NCBI GenBank assembly: GCA_023474775.1
Contig: JAMCXP010000040.1
Location: forward strand, 1 to 12,004
Reading direction: 5' to 3'
DNA: 12,004 nt
DNA from: Candidatus Martarchaeota archaeon
Lineage (GTDB): Archaea > Micrarchaeota > Micrarchaeia > Norongarragalinales > UBA8480
Each line of letters starts with the position of its first letter. Position 1 is the first letter of the stretch. The notes beneath the pieces were generated by a model. The model saw only the letters and a program-made list of their open reading frames with translations. It was not told where the DNA came from and did not search any database. The position numbers and the translations under genes are program-made. Of this stretch, positions 1 to 6,505 are shown in pieces.

Positions 1-143
1 ACAAACTCGGGCTTTTCAGTGAAAAGGAAATAACTCAAATGGTGGATAAAGTAGGTTTTAAGGCATTCATTTTTTATGATTGGTCTTTTAGTAAAATCAA
101 AAATAAGCAAAATCATTGTATTTTTATTGGTTTAAAAGTTTGA
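1..143 (+). CDS. C-terminal end of a probable SAM-dependent methyltransferase (partial)
   Basis: The frame beginning at base 3 is open from the window edge to a TGA at 141-143 and gives 46 residues. The pattern is leucine-phenylalanine-serine, an acidic helix (EKEITQMVDKVGF), a beta strand ending in a tyrosine-aspartate-tryptophan turn, a basic loop, and a final hydrophobic strand (CIFIGLKV). This matches the usual last unit of class I methyltransferases, where a helix ending in 'GF' precedes the two C-terminal antiparallel strands. The catalytic and SAM-binding parts lie outside the window, so the substrate cannot be named. It is followed by an AT-rich hairpin and T-tract and converges on the gene ending at 247. 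The open frame and stop are seen directly; the family is inferred from a short tail. Confidence 0.5.
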   Translation, partial: KLGLFSEKEITQMVDKVGFKAFIFYDWSFSKIKNKQNHCIFIGLKV

Positions 144-159
144 TTGATTAAAAATCATA

Positions 160-197
160 AAATATTGAATTAAAATATTTACTAATATATTTTTTTT
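160..197 (+). terminator. AT hairpin plus T-tract after the methyltransferase tail
   Basis: AAATATT at 160-166 and AATATTT at 174-180 form a perfect 7-bp inverted repeat with a 7-nt loop. A run of eight T follows at 190-197. Archaeal termination depends mainly on the T-tract, which fits the end of the gene stopping at 143. The rest of the 144-246 gap is AT-rich, with nothing else recognisable. Confidence 0.45.
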
Positions 198-246
198 AAT
201 GAGTAGGGCTTATGAAATTCTTTCGCCTGGATTTTGTTTAAGTGAA

Positions 247-549
247 TCAAGCTCTTACGTTTTTTTTAGCCCATTTTTCAAAGTTCTTTCCTGAGAGTTC
301 TGTTAGTTTTTTAAAATTGATGTTTTGATTTTTTAATCTTAGGATTAGGTGGCGGTCTTGTATTTTTCTGAACTTGAAATTTTTAGGCCCCCCGAGTTTT
401 TCTATTATTTCTTTGGCTTTTTCAGCGTTTACTCCCACTCCCTCATCTAGCCCTACTGGGTAAAAGACTGTTTTTGAAAACCTTGAAATTCCAAGAATTT
501 TTTTAACCTTGAATTCGTTATGAAGCCAGTTCAATGCGTTTTCTTTCAT
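247..549 (-). CDS. Small uncharacterised basic protein, 100 aa
   Basis: I do not recognise this family. The protein is basic and soluble, with no membrane segment or signal peptide. A short N-terminal helix (NALNWLHNEFKVKKI) leads into a segment with Gly-Ile-Ser and Tyr-Pro-Val-Gly-Leu-Asp. A lysine/glutamate-rich helix follows (about residues 41-53), then a Gly-Gly-Pro turn, a beta-like stretch (FRKIQDRHLILRLKN) and a lysine-rich tail. The size, charge and alpha/beta pattern would suit a nucleic-acid-binding or ribosome-associated protein, but this is only a guess. The ATG at 549 is supported by a TATA-like box at 571-580, placed for a leaderless transcript; no Shine-Dalgarno sequence is present. 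It lies 51 nt after the MgtC-like gene and may also receive read-through from it. Confidence 0.7.
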   Translation of the reverse strand: MKENALNWLHNEFKVKKILGISRFSKTVFYPVGLDEGVGVNAEKAKEIIEKLGGPKNFKFRKIQDRHLILRLKNQNINFKKLTELSGKNFEKWAKKNVRA

Positions 550-570
550 TTTTGTTTTTTTTGTTGTTAC

Positions 571-580
571 TTAAATAAAA
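571..580 (-). promoter_or_regulatory. TATA-like box of the 100-aa gene
   Basis: Read on the - strand, this is TTTTATTTAA, 22-31 nt upstream of the ATG at 549. With the usual archaeal TATA-to-start-site distance, transcription would begin at or next to the ATG, giving a leaderless mRNA. The 20 nt before the ATG are A-rich and lack a ribosome binding site. Confidence 0.5.
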
Positions 581-600
581 GCGTTTCTGATTGGCTGTGT

Positions 601-1812
601 TTAGATTAAATTAGTTATAAAGAAAACAATAAGTGAAATTACTGCTGCTAGAAAGAACTGCTTCCACGGGGTTTTCTTGTCTTTTTGAGTGAGGTTTAAA
701 ATTGCTATTTTGGCTATGCTGCTTCCCACCACTGCGAAGAAAAGAGAGAGAAAAGCGGTTAGAAAGCTTAGCTGTTTTGAAGAGTATAGAATTGAAATGC
801 TTGCGAAGACTGCCATTGAGTTGGCAACCCCTCCTAAAAGCGAGGCTAGAACTACTCCGGCAGCGTGAAAATTGGAAGCTAGGGATAGAAGGAAACTTAT
901 TATGAAGAAAAGGGCGCTGAACTCAAGCACCGCGGAGAGGCTCAGGGGTTTTTCGAAGATGTTTATATTTGAGCTTTGTTTTTCCTTTAGAACAAAGTAG
1001 GCGAAAGTTATAGCGAAAAAGACGAACGGCATCCAAACAAGATAGAAAAACTGCGGGTTTATGAATATTAATATTATCAAATCGCCTATAACGCTACCCA
1101 CCGTTGCTGCGGCGTATACGAAGTTGACTATTTTTTCATCCCTGCTTTTGATTGAGAAAAAGTATATAACGCTTAAGGATGAGATGATTCCTCCGAAGAA
1201 GCTTGCGTATAAAAGCCCGTTTTTTTTGAAGAATTTCATCAAAAAATGTGCTATGAATCCTATCAGGCTGAAGACTACTACCACCCAAAGAAAGAAGTGG
1301 AGATCTATTGACTTTCCTAAAAAATTATATGGCTGTATTGGGAGGTATGGGTATAGAATAAAGGCGATTATTGCGAAAATCATCAAGTCGATTATTTCTT
1401 CTTTTGAAATGTTTTTAGCCAGTGAGTGCACTTTGCTCTTTTCGACAAGAAGAAATGTTATTATTATTGCTGAAACTCCTGCTTCTGGAGCGAAGCCCAG
1501 TCCTATTAGAACTCCGAGAATGAAGGTGATTGGGATTACTATGGCTGTGGTTATGCCGAGGTTTTTGAATGAGAAGGTTTTAAGGTAGTAGTAGATTATT
1601 GAAAGCGAGAATACTCCTATAAAGCCGGCTATTACGAAAAGGTCGCTTAGACTGTAGAAAACGTTTGCTAGTATCATTCCAAACATTGAAATGAGGGCGA
1701 AGCTTCTCAAGCCAACTACTGTTTGTGCGTTGGTTCTTTGTCTTTCCAGTCCTATGAGCCCTCCAACTGCCAGGGATAGGACGAGCCCGCTTATGAAGTT
1801 CTCTACAATCAA
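601..1812 (-). CDS. MgtC/SapB-superfamily (DUF4010) multi-pass membrane protein
   Basis: A 403-residue, strongly hydrophobic protein with about 12-14 predicted membrane helices. The N-terminal helix carries GGLIGLERQ (residues 17-25), followed by GLRSFALIS (34-42). These are the hallmark motifs of the MgtC/SapB domain, and the long C-terminal membrane part corresponds to DUF4010. MgtC proteins are linked to growth under low magnesium and to regulation of membrane ATPases, but the DUF4010-fused forms have no settled function; a transport or membrane-regulatory role is inference. The start is TTG at 1812, forming a TTGA overlap with the stop codon of the GGGP synthase gene, so translation is probably coupled. 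No internal ATG would keep the first helix and its signature. A GGG lies just upstream, but there is no strong ribosome binding site. Confidence 0.85.
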   Translation of the reverse strand: MIVENFISGLVLSLAVGGLIGLERQRTNAQTVVGLRSFALISMFGMILANVFYSLSDLFVIAGFIGVFSLSIIYYYLKTFSFKNLGITTAIVIPITFILGVLIGLGFAPEAGVSAIIITFLLVEKSKVHSLAKNISKEEIIDLMIFAIIAFILYPYLPIQPYNFLGKSIDLHFFLWVVVVFSLIGFIAHFLMKFFKKNGLLYASFFGGIISSLSVIYFFSIKSRDEKIVNFVYAAATVGSVIGDLIILIFINPQFFYLVWMPFVFFAITFAYFVLKEKQSSNINIFEKPLSLSAVLEFSALFFIISFLLSLASNFHAAGVVLASLLGGVANSMAVFASISILYSSKQLSFLTAFLSLFFAVVGSSIAKIAILNLTQKDKKTPWKQFFLAAVISLIVFFITNLI

Positions 1813-2582
1813 CTTTTAACCCTTTTTTTTCCCGCTTCTTTTACAGCCGCTCTCAGTTTTTTGGTTTTTTCTGCAACGTCTCCTTCTTCAAAGGCTGTTC
1901 CAACTTGAATTCCGTCTGCTCCTGCTTTTATGATTTCGGTTGCCTGTTCGGAGGTTCTTACTCCTCCGGCGTCGAAGAGAAAGACGTCGTCTCCGCATGC
2001 TTTGTCAAGAGCGGATACAACCGCGTTCGGCATTGGCTCTGGAGCTCCGCTTCCTCTTTCTGAAATTAAGACTCTGCTTCCTGAGAATCTTGCTGCCAAA
2101 GCGCATGCGGCTGCTATGTCTGGTCTGTCAACTGGAATTAGGTTTGCGTTGCCTATCCACCCTACTAACCTTCCTGGCTCGAATATAAGATAGGTGGTTG
2201 GGATTGCTTCTAATCCTAGCCTTTTGATTACAGGCGCTCCTTGAATGGCGGCCGTGCTTAGCCAGTAAACGTCCCTTGAGTTTAATAGTTGCATGAAGTA
2301 AATTGCGTCTGCTTTTCCGCTGATGCCGCTGATGTTTCCAGGGAATAAAACCACTGGAATGCTCACCGCTTCTTTGATTTGTTTTATTGTTTCGTCCAAA
2401 ACTTCTCCCTGCGCTCCAATGCTCCCTCCTACTAGGATGACGTCCGCCCCGTTCTCGTAGCAGGCTTTTGCAAGCTTAGCTCCCTTTTCAAATGAGAACT
2501 TGTCTGGATCTACCAGAGAGAAAAGCATCGCGCCTTCGGTTTCGATTTTTTCATGATAATATTTTTCAATCTTACCTATCAT
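1809..2582 (-). CDS. Geranylgeranylglyceryl phosphate synthase (GGGPS)
   Basis: This enzyme joins geranylgeranyl diphosphate to sn-glycerol-1-phosphate (EC 2.5.1.41), the first step specific to archaeal ether lipids. It is a 257-residue TIM barrel of normal family length. Visible motifs are the LVDPDK strand with the probable Mg-binding Asp25, VGGS at 51-54, PGN at 81-83, the EPGRLVGWIG loop (about 135-144) and the glycerol-phosphate-binding region SERGSGAPEP (174-183), GGVRT (206-210) and GTA (228-230). Most relatives read YLEAGSGA where this protein has LISERGSGA; the glutamate is kept but its surroundings are altered. The start at 2582 has a good ribosome binding site (GGTGA on the - strand at 2590-2594, 7 nt away), so the gene has a short leader. 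It is the first gene of a unit with the MgtC-like gene. The fold is shared with PcrB/HepGP synthase, but length and archaeal context favour GGGPS. Confidence 0.94.
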   Translation of the reverse strand: MIGKIEKYYHEKIETEGAMLFSLVDPDKFSFEKGAKLAKACYENGADVILVGGSIGAQGEVLDETIKQIKEAVSIPVVLFPGNISGISGKADAIYFMQLLNSRDVYWLSTAAIQGAPVIKRLGLEAIPTTYLIFEPGRLVGWIGNANLIPVDRPDIAAACALAARFSGSRVLISERGSGAPEPMPNAVVSALDKACGDDVFLFDAGGVRTSEQATEIIKAGADGIQVGTAFEEGDVAEKTKKLRAAVKEAGKKRVKS

Positions 2583-2589
2583 TTTAACT

Positions 2590-2594
2590 TCACC
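2590..2594 (-). promoter_or_regulatory. Ribosome binding site of the GGGPS gene
   Basis: GGTGA on the - strand, 7 nt before the ATG at 2582. This is the clearest Shine-Dalgarno site in the window and fixes the start. The other genes examined mostly lack one. Confidence 0.6.
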
Positions 2595-2617
2595 TTGCTT
2601 AATCTTACAAAGAAAAC

Positions 2618-2626
2618 AAATTTAAA
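2618..2626. promoter_or_regulatory. Shared TATA-like box between GGGPS and the 127-aa gene
   Basis: AAATTTAAA sits in the 69-bp divergent gap. Its centre is about 30 nt from the + start at 2652 (leaderless or nearly so) and about 40 nt from the - start at 2582 (a leader of roughly 15 nt, which would contain the GGTGA site). The element reads almost the same on both strands. A second AT box (ATTATTT and neighbours, 2637-2647) is too close to the + start to serve it. Confidence 0.45.
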
Positions 2627-2651
2627 GTTTTAGACTTATATTATTTAGTCT

Positions 2652-3035
2652 ATGAACAACGCCATTTTAAAACAGTTGGTTATTAACACGCTTTTTTGGA
2701 CTGGTATTGTTGGGATTATTCTGGCTATTTTTTCAAGTCAGTACACTCATATTTATTTTTTCCTTGGTTTGGTTGTTTTTAACTTGATTCTTCTGACCGC
2801 TTTAAAGCTGTTGGCACCGCAGGTTTTAGCCCCGCCAAATCAGAACACGGTTGGTTTCAAAGTTCAGCCTTTGGACTATCCGAAGGTGATGGATGAAAGC
2901 CAGAAGAATTACGTGCCGGAGTTCATAGAGTTCGACGTGGCCAAGAACAACGGGTTGGTTTTTCAGGGAAGGTTCGAGAGAAAAACCATGGAAAAGCTGA
3001 GGGATTTGATAAACAACGCTTTGAATACAAAATAA
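2652..3035 (+). CDS. Two-TM hypothetical membrane protein, 127 aa
   Basis: No family is recognised. Two hydrophobic helices at about residues 8-28 and 32-55 are joined by a very short loop. A proline-rich linker (APQVLAPPNQN) and a soluble C-terminal half of about 65 residues follow, ending in a charged helix (about 107-126). This is a membrane hairpin with a cytoplasmic or extracytoplasmic tail; the topology is not decided by the sequence. The start lies about 30 nt downstream of an AT-rich TATA-like box and has no ribosome binding site, consistent with a leaderless mRNA. Its stop codon lies inside the left arm of the hairpin at 3031-3055, shared with CysRS. Codon use resembles neighbouring genes and the product is well formed, so I take it as real. 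Confidence 0.75.
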   Translation: MNNAILKQLVINTLFWTGIVGIILAIFSSQYTHIYFFLGLVVFNLILLTALKLLAPQVLAPPNQNTVGFKVQPLDYPKVMDESQKNYVPEFIEFDVAKNNGLVFQGRFERKTMEKLRDLINNALNTK

Positions 3036-3055
3036 TATTTTTTTTAAATATTATT
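3031..3055. terminator. Bidirectional hairpin terminator between convergent genes
   Basis: AATAATATTT (3031-3040) and AAATATTATT (3046-3055) form a perfect 10-bp inverted repeat with a TTTTT loop. The TAA of the 127-aa gene (3033-3035) lies in the left arm and the TAA of CysRS (3051-3053 on the - strand) lies in the right arm. T-rich runs are present on the + strand (3038-3045 and 3051-3058), with a shorter run on the - strand. Confidence 0.6.
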
Positions 3056-4481
3056 TTTCAAATCTCCATTTCAAGCCGGTTGAAGAGTCTTCAATAATCA
3101 CGTGATACTCGTTTTTAAGAGTGTTTCTTATTCTGTCGGCTTCCTTGAAGTTTTTAGATTTTCTGAATTTTTCTCTTTCATCTACAAGTTTTTCAACTTC
3201 TTTTGAAAGCTCTTTCTTCTCGGAGTGTGTTGAAAAATTCAAGCCCAAAACAGAGTCAAAGTCGAGAAGAGTGTTAAGTATGAATTCAGCATCTTTTTTT
3301 GAAAGATGCTTTTTGTTAGCCTCTTTTATGATTTCATGCATCTTTGCAATTGCTGTGGGAGTGTTAAGATCGTCGTTCACTGCTTCGAAAAACTCGTTTT
3401 TCAACTCGCTTATTTTTTCAGCGAAGTTTTTGTCAAATCCTTCTTCTTTAAAGTTTTTCAGGTTCTCTATAAAGCCGTAGATTTTGTTTAGAGTGGTTTT
3501 AGCGTTTTCAAGTGCTTCAAATGTGAAGTTCAATCCTTGCCTGTAATGGCCTGTGAGCACGAAGAATCTGAAGTCAAGAGGGTCGAATCCTTTGTCGATT
3601 AAATCTTGAACAGTGTAAATGTTTCTCAGCGATTTAGCCATCTTGCCTCCGTTTATGTTTATAAATGAAAAGTGAACCCACGTATTTACGAATTTTTTTC
3701 CGGTCGCCGCCTCGCTTTGCGCGATTTCATTTGTGTGGTGGATTGGAATGTGGTCAATCCCGCCGCAGTGAATGTCAAATGTTTCACCTAAGTATTTCAT
3801 GCTCATTGCCGAGCACTCGATGTGCCACCCTGGAAAGCCTCTGCCCCATGGTGAGTCCCACACCATTTCCTTTTCTCCTTTTCTTGCGAACCTCCAAACC
3901 GCGAAGTCGGTGATGTTTTTCAACCCTTCAGGTCTCTCCACTCTTGCTCCTGCTTTTAAATTAGCGTTCAGTTTTTCGAAAGTTGAAGGGATCAGCTCGC
4001 CGTAATTTTTGAATTTTGAGGTGTTGAAGTAAACCCCATCTGGAATGACGTACAAAAATCCGTTGCCTTCAAGCTTTTTGGTTAATTCTATTATTTCTTC
4101 AATGTGATCCGAAGCCTTGCAGGTAACATTGGGTTTGATGTTGTTCAAAAGGCTCATGTATTTAAGGAATTCTCCACCGTAAAACTCTGCTATCTCCTTC
4201 ATTGTTTTTTTTTCTTTTTCAGCTTCTTTTCTCAGTTTGTCCTCTCCCACGTCCTCGTCGCTTACCAGGTGGCCTACGTCAGTGAAGTTCATAACGTGCT
4301 TGACTTTTAAGCCATCGTGTTCTAAAACTCTTTTAAGCAGGTCTTCTCTTATGTAAGTGGCCATGTTTCCAATATGCGGGTAATAGTAAACAGTAGGGCC
4401 GCAAGTGTACATTCCAATCTCATTGTCTTTTATAGGCTCTATCTCTTCTTTTTTTCTTGCTAAAGTATTGAACAATTTCAA
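3051..4481 (-). CDS. cysS: Cysteinyl-tRNA synthetase
   Basis: This class I synthetase charges tRNA-Cys with cysteine (EC 6.1.1.16). At 476 residues it is close to the usual length. The N-terminus MKLFNTLARKKEE is typical of the family. The HIGH element is PHIGN (35-39). Zinc/cysteine-binding ligands align as Cys27, Cys223 (in GWHIECSAM), His248 and Glu252. The KMSKS loop is KMAKS (280-284), with Ala for the first Ser. The block HCGGIDHIPIHHTNEIAQSE differs from the common 'GGIDLxFPHHENE' form and resembles sequences I know from CPR bacteria. The start is TTG at 4481: an in-frame TAA lies immediately upstream, so no longer form is possible, and the family N-terminus begins exactly here. The gene is monocistronic, divergent from pyruvate kinase and convergent with the 127-aa gene. 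Confidence 0.96.
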   Translation of the reverse strand: MKLFNTLARKKEEIEPIKDNEIGMYTCGPTVYYYPHIGNMATYIREDLLKRVLEHDGLKVKHVMNFTDVGHLVSDEDVGEDKLRKEAEKEKKTMKEIAEFYGGEFLKYMSLLNNIKPNVTCKASDHIEEIIELTKKLEGNGFLYVIPDGVYFNTSKFKNYGELIPSTFEKLNANLKAGARVERPEGLKNITDFAVWRFARKGEKEMVWDSPWGRGFPGWHIECSAMSMKYLGETFDIHCGGIDHIPIHHTNEIAQSEAATGKKFVNTWVHFSFININGGKMAKSLRNIYTVQDLIDKGFDPLDFRFFVLTGHYRQGLNFTFEALENAKTTLNKIYGFIENLKNFKEEGFDKNFAEKISELKNEFFEAVNDDLNTPTAIAKMHEIIKEANKKHLSKKDAEFILNTLLDFDSVLGLNFSTHSEKKELSKEVEKLVDEREKFRKSKNFKEADRIRNTLKNEYHVIIEDSSTGLKWRFEK

Positions 4482-4514
4482 TTAAGTATCACGATATTTT
4501 AATTAATAGAAACA

Positions 4515-4525
4515 ATTTTAAAAAC
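4515..4525. promoter_or_regulatory. TATA-like box between CysRS and pyruvate kinase
   Basis: ATTTTAAAAAC lies 19-29 nt before the pyruvate kinase ATG at 4544 (leaderless spacing) and about 34-44 nt from the CysRS TTG at 4481. A second AT element, TTTTAATTAAT (4497-4507), lies 16-26 nt from the CysRS start and could serve that gene instead. The whole divergent gap is 62 bp. Confidence 0.4.
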
Positions 4526-4543
4526 CCTCGCACTAAGCTAGGA

Positions 4544-5785
4544 ATGCAAATGAAAGTCAAGATAATAGCAACAATAGGCCCTTCGACTTCAAGCCAGGAT
4601 TCGATTAAAAGATTGGCGCAGATCGGAGTGGAGGTTTTCAGGGTGAATTTTTCCCACGGCGGGCTTGAAGAGAATATTAAAAAGATTAAGATGGTTAAAA
4701 AACTCGGCTGTTTGGCAATGGCTGATCTTCCAGGGCCAAAACTTAGAGTAGAAGGCTTCAACAGGATTATAAATTCAGGCGAAACAATTTCAAACTCGAA
4801 GTTTTCACTGCCGAGTCTTAAAAAAGGAGAGAAGGTATTTCTTTCAGATGGGCTTATAGAGCTTGAAGCTTTAAGCGATGAGGATTTAATCGTCTTGAAG
4901 GGAGGCGAGGTTAGAGAGGGAATGGGAGTTAACATTCCTTCAATTAAAAATTTTCAATCCCCTACGCCAAAGGATATGGAGATAATTAAAAAAATCAAAA
5001 ATCTTTCTGATTTTATAGCCATCAGCTATGCTCAATCCGCGGAGTCGATTAAAAAAGCGAGAAAAAATTATAATGGTAATATAATAGCGAAAATCGAGAC
5101 GAGTAGGGGAGTGGATAATCTTGATGAGATAATAAAAGAAGCCGACGCGGTTATGGTGGCCAGGGGAGATTTGGGTGTTCAGCTTCCGTTTGAGCAAACT
5201 CCTTTGATTCAAAAAAGGATTATATCCGCTTGCGAGGAGAGTTCAAAGCCCGTCATTGTTGCAACACAAATGCTTGAGTCTATGGTGACAGGCAGTTTTC
5301 CCACAAGAGCGGAGGTGACTGACGTGGCGAACGCTGTTTTGGATGGGGCGGATGCTTTGATGCTGTCTGAAGAAACTGCTATAGGGGCGAACCCTGAAAA
5401 TGCCGTTAAAACAATGAAAAAAATAATTCTTTCCACCCAGTCTTCTGTTGAAGAAAGGCATTTCAAAACCAGCACGGTATCAGAGGCTATAAGCGAGAGC
5501 GCGAAGAACATTTCAAAGACAATTAAAGCCAAAGCGATTTTAACTAAAACCAGGACTGGGAAAACCTCTCTTTCAATTTCAAGGTTCAAATCTCAGATTC
5601 CAATCATCGCGCTTACCACAAGCGAGGCTACTTTCAGCAAGCTTAAGCTTGCCTGGAACACCATTTCATTAAAGGTTAAAAATTCCGATGAAATTCCAAT
5701 GCACCTTTTCAAGAAGGGCGACGCTGTGGTTTTAACATATGGTGGCAGGTTTACAACAGATTCTATTAAAGTAGTGCAGATTTGA
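4544..5785 (+). CDS. pyk: Pyruvate kinase, compact form with K+-independent signature
   Basis: Converts phosphoenolpyruvate and ADP to pyruvate and ATP (EC 2.7.1.40), the last step of glycolysis. The barrel carries FRVNFSHGG (Arg33, Asn35, Ser37), the catalytic AKIE (Lys183, Glu185), VARGDLG (Asp209, Mg binding), ATQMLESM and PTRAEVTDVANAV. 'SEETA' replaces the bacterial SGETA, as in other archaeal enzymes. At 413 residues it is shorter than the usual 470-500: the lid (B) domain between about 69 and 140 and the C-terminal domain are both small. The motif aligned to rabbit DTKGPEIRT reads DLPGPKLRV, with Leu, Lys and Val at rabbit positions 113, 117 and 120; Lys117 is known to remove the need for K+. 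ATG 4544 or ATG 4550 could be the start (MQMKV or MKV); the former fits the TATA spacing better. Its stop is 1 nt from the convergent gene's stop. Confidence 0.96.
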   Translation: MQMKVKIIATIGPSTSSQDSIKRLAQIGVEVFRVNFSHGGLEENIKKIKMVKKLGCLAMADLPGPKLRVEGFNRIINSGETISNSKFSLPSLKKGEKVFLSDGLIELEALSDEDLIVLKGGEVREGMGVNIPSIKNFQSPTPKDMEIIKKIKNLSDFIAISYAQSAESIKKARKNYNGNIIAKIETSRGVDNLDEIIKEADAVMVARGDLGVQLPFEQTPLIQKRIISACEESSKPVIVATQMLESMVTGSFPTRAEVTDVANAVLDGADALMLSEETAIGANPENAVKTMKKIILSTQSSVEERHFKTSTVSEAISESAKNISKTIKAKAILTKTRTGKTSLSISRFKSQIPIIALTTSEATFSKLKLAWNTISLKVKNSDEIPMHLFKKGDAVVLTYGGRFTTDSIKVVQI

Positions 5786-5786
5786 T

Positions 5787-6464
5787 CTAATCTCCAAGAG
5801 AGTATTCTTCGAAATCTGAATTTTTTTTACTCTCTTCTTTTTGTCTTATTTTATTTTCTATATCTTCATGCTCAGGGTGTTCTTTTAATTTTTTTTTTAA
5901 CTCGCTTGAATGGTAGGTGATTAGAAGCGTGTCAATGGCAGAGCTGGTTTTAAATCCTTCTTTTTTTAGAATGTCGTAGATTATCGGCAGCGGCAATCCT
6001 TGTGTTTTAAACGCTTCCACTCTTGACGCTACAGGCCAGTCGCTTTCCTTCAAAAGGGTGTTTATTTCTTCTGGATTCAACCTGAAGTTTGAGTGAAGCG
6101 CTCTTGCTATCTCCACGCTGTCTGCATCCATTTTTGTCATGGCTTTTGTGAACGCTGAAGGGTCTTTCAAGTTTCTGATGTTCATTTCCTTTGCAACAAT
6201 CAAAGGATGGTGCTCGAATAGCGATAGCACTCCTGCAACGACCTCGTCTTTTTTTTCTCCCTGGTCTTCTATTATTTTAATTATTTTAGGGATTTGAGGA
6301 GTTAAGTTGTATCCGTTTTTTCTTGCTTCAAGTCTGAATTTTTTTAATTCTTCCAGATCAGGCTGTTTTTTTTTGGCGAGTTCAACCGCTTCTAAAACTG
6401 TTTTTTTAAGCCTGGGGTCAGTCCACTGATTAGCTTTTGGTTTTTCATTCATTATCCTGTCCAT
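5787..6464 (-). CDS. Helical soluble hypothetical protein, 225 aa
   Basis: No family is recognised. The protein is soluble, highly charged and almost entirely helical by eye, without membrane segments, cysteines or obvious catalytic motifs. Helices of about 15-20 residues are separated by short Asn/Pro/Asp turns, and the segment around residues 127-190 (LNPEEINTLLKES, LPLPIIYDILKKEG) suggests short helical-repeat units. The C-terminus is a Lys/Glu-rich tail that may be disordered or coiled coil. It lies 41 nt downstream of the ADP-dependent kinase on the same strand, but a TATA-like box in that gap suggests a promoter of its own. ATG 6464 fits leaderless spacing; ATG 6452 (MNEKPK) is an alternative. 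A scaffold or nucleic-acid-associated role is possible but unsupported. Confidence 0.75.
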   Translation of the reverse strand: MDRIMNEKPKANQWTDPRLKKTVLEAVELAKKKQPDLEELKKFRLEARKNGYNLTPQIPKIIKIIEDQGEKKDEVVAGVLSLFEHHPLIVAKEMNIRNLKDPSAFTKAMTKMDADSVEIARALHSNFRLNPEEINTLLKESDWPVASRVEAFKTQGLPLPIIYDILKKEGFKTSSAIDTLLITYHSSELKKKLKEHPEHEDIENKIRQKEESKKNSDFEEYSLGD

Positions 6465-6481
6465 TGATTAGGGTTGGGGTG

Positions 6482-6495
6482 CTTAAATTTAAAAA
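6482..6495 (-). promoter_or_regulatory. TATA-like box of the 225-aa gene
   Basis: On the - strand this reads TTTTTAAATTTAAG, 18-31 nt before the ATG at 6464, in the 41-nt gap after the ADP-dependent kinase gene. The spacing predicts a leaderless transcript independent of the upstream gene, although read-through is not excluded. Confidence 0.45.
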
Positions 6496-6505
6496 TGATG
6501 CCTTT

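Noticed and set aside
1061..1588. 175-codon + strand frame opposite the MgtC-like gene
   Set aside because: It lies wholly within a clearly coding - strand gene with signature motifs, has no promoter or ribosome binding site, and gives a low-complexity, lysine/isoleucine-rich product typical of an antisense shadow.
4489..4935. 148-codon - strand frame opposite pyruvate kinase, ending just before the CysRS start
   Set aside because: The opposite strand encodes the conserved pyruvate kinase N-terminus, and the product is serine/proline/phenylalanine-rich as expected of a shadow. It would also remove the divergent promoter.
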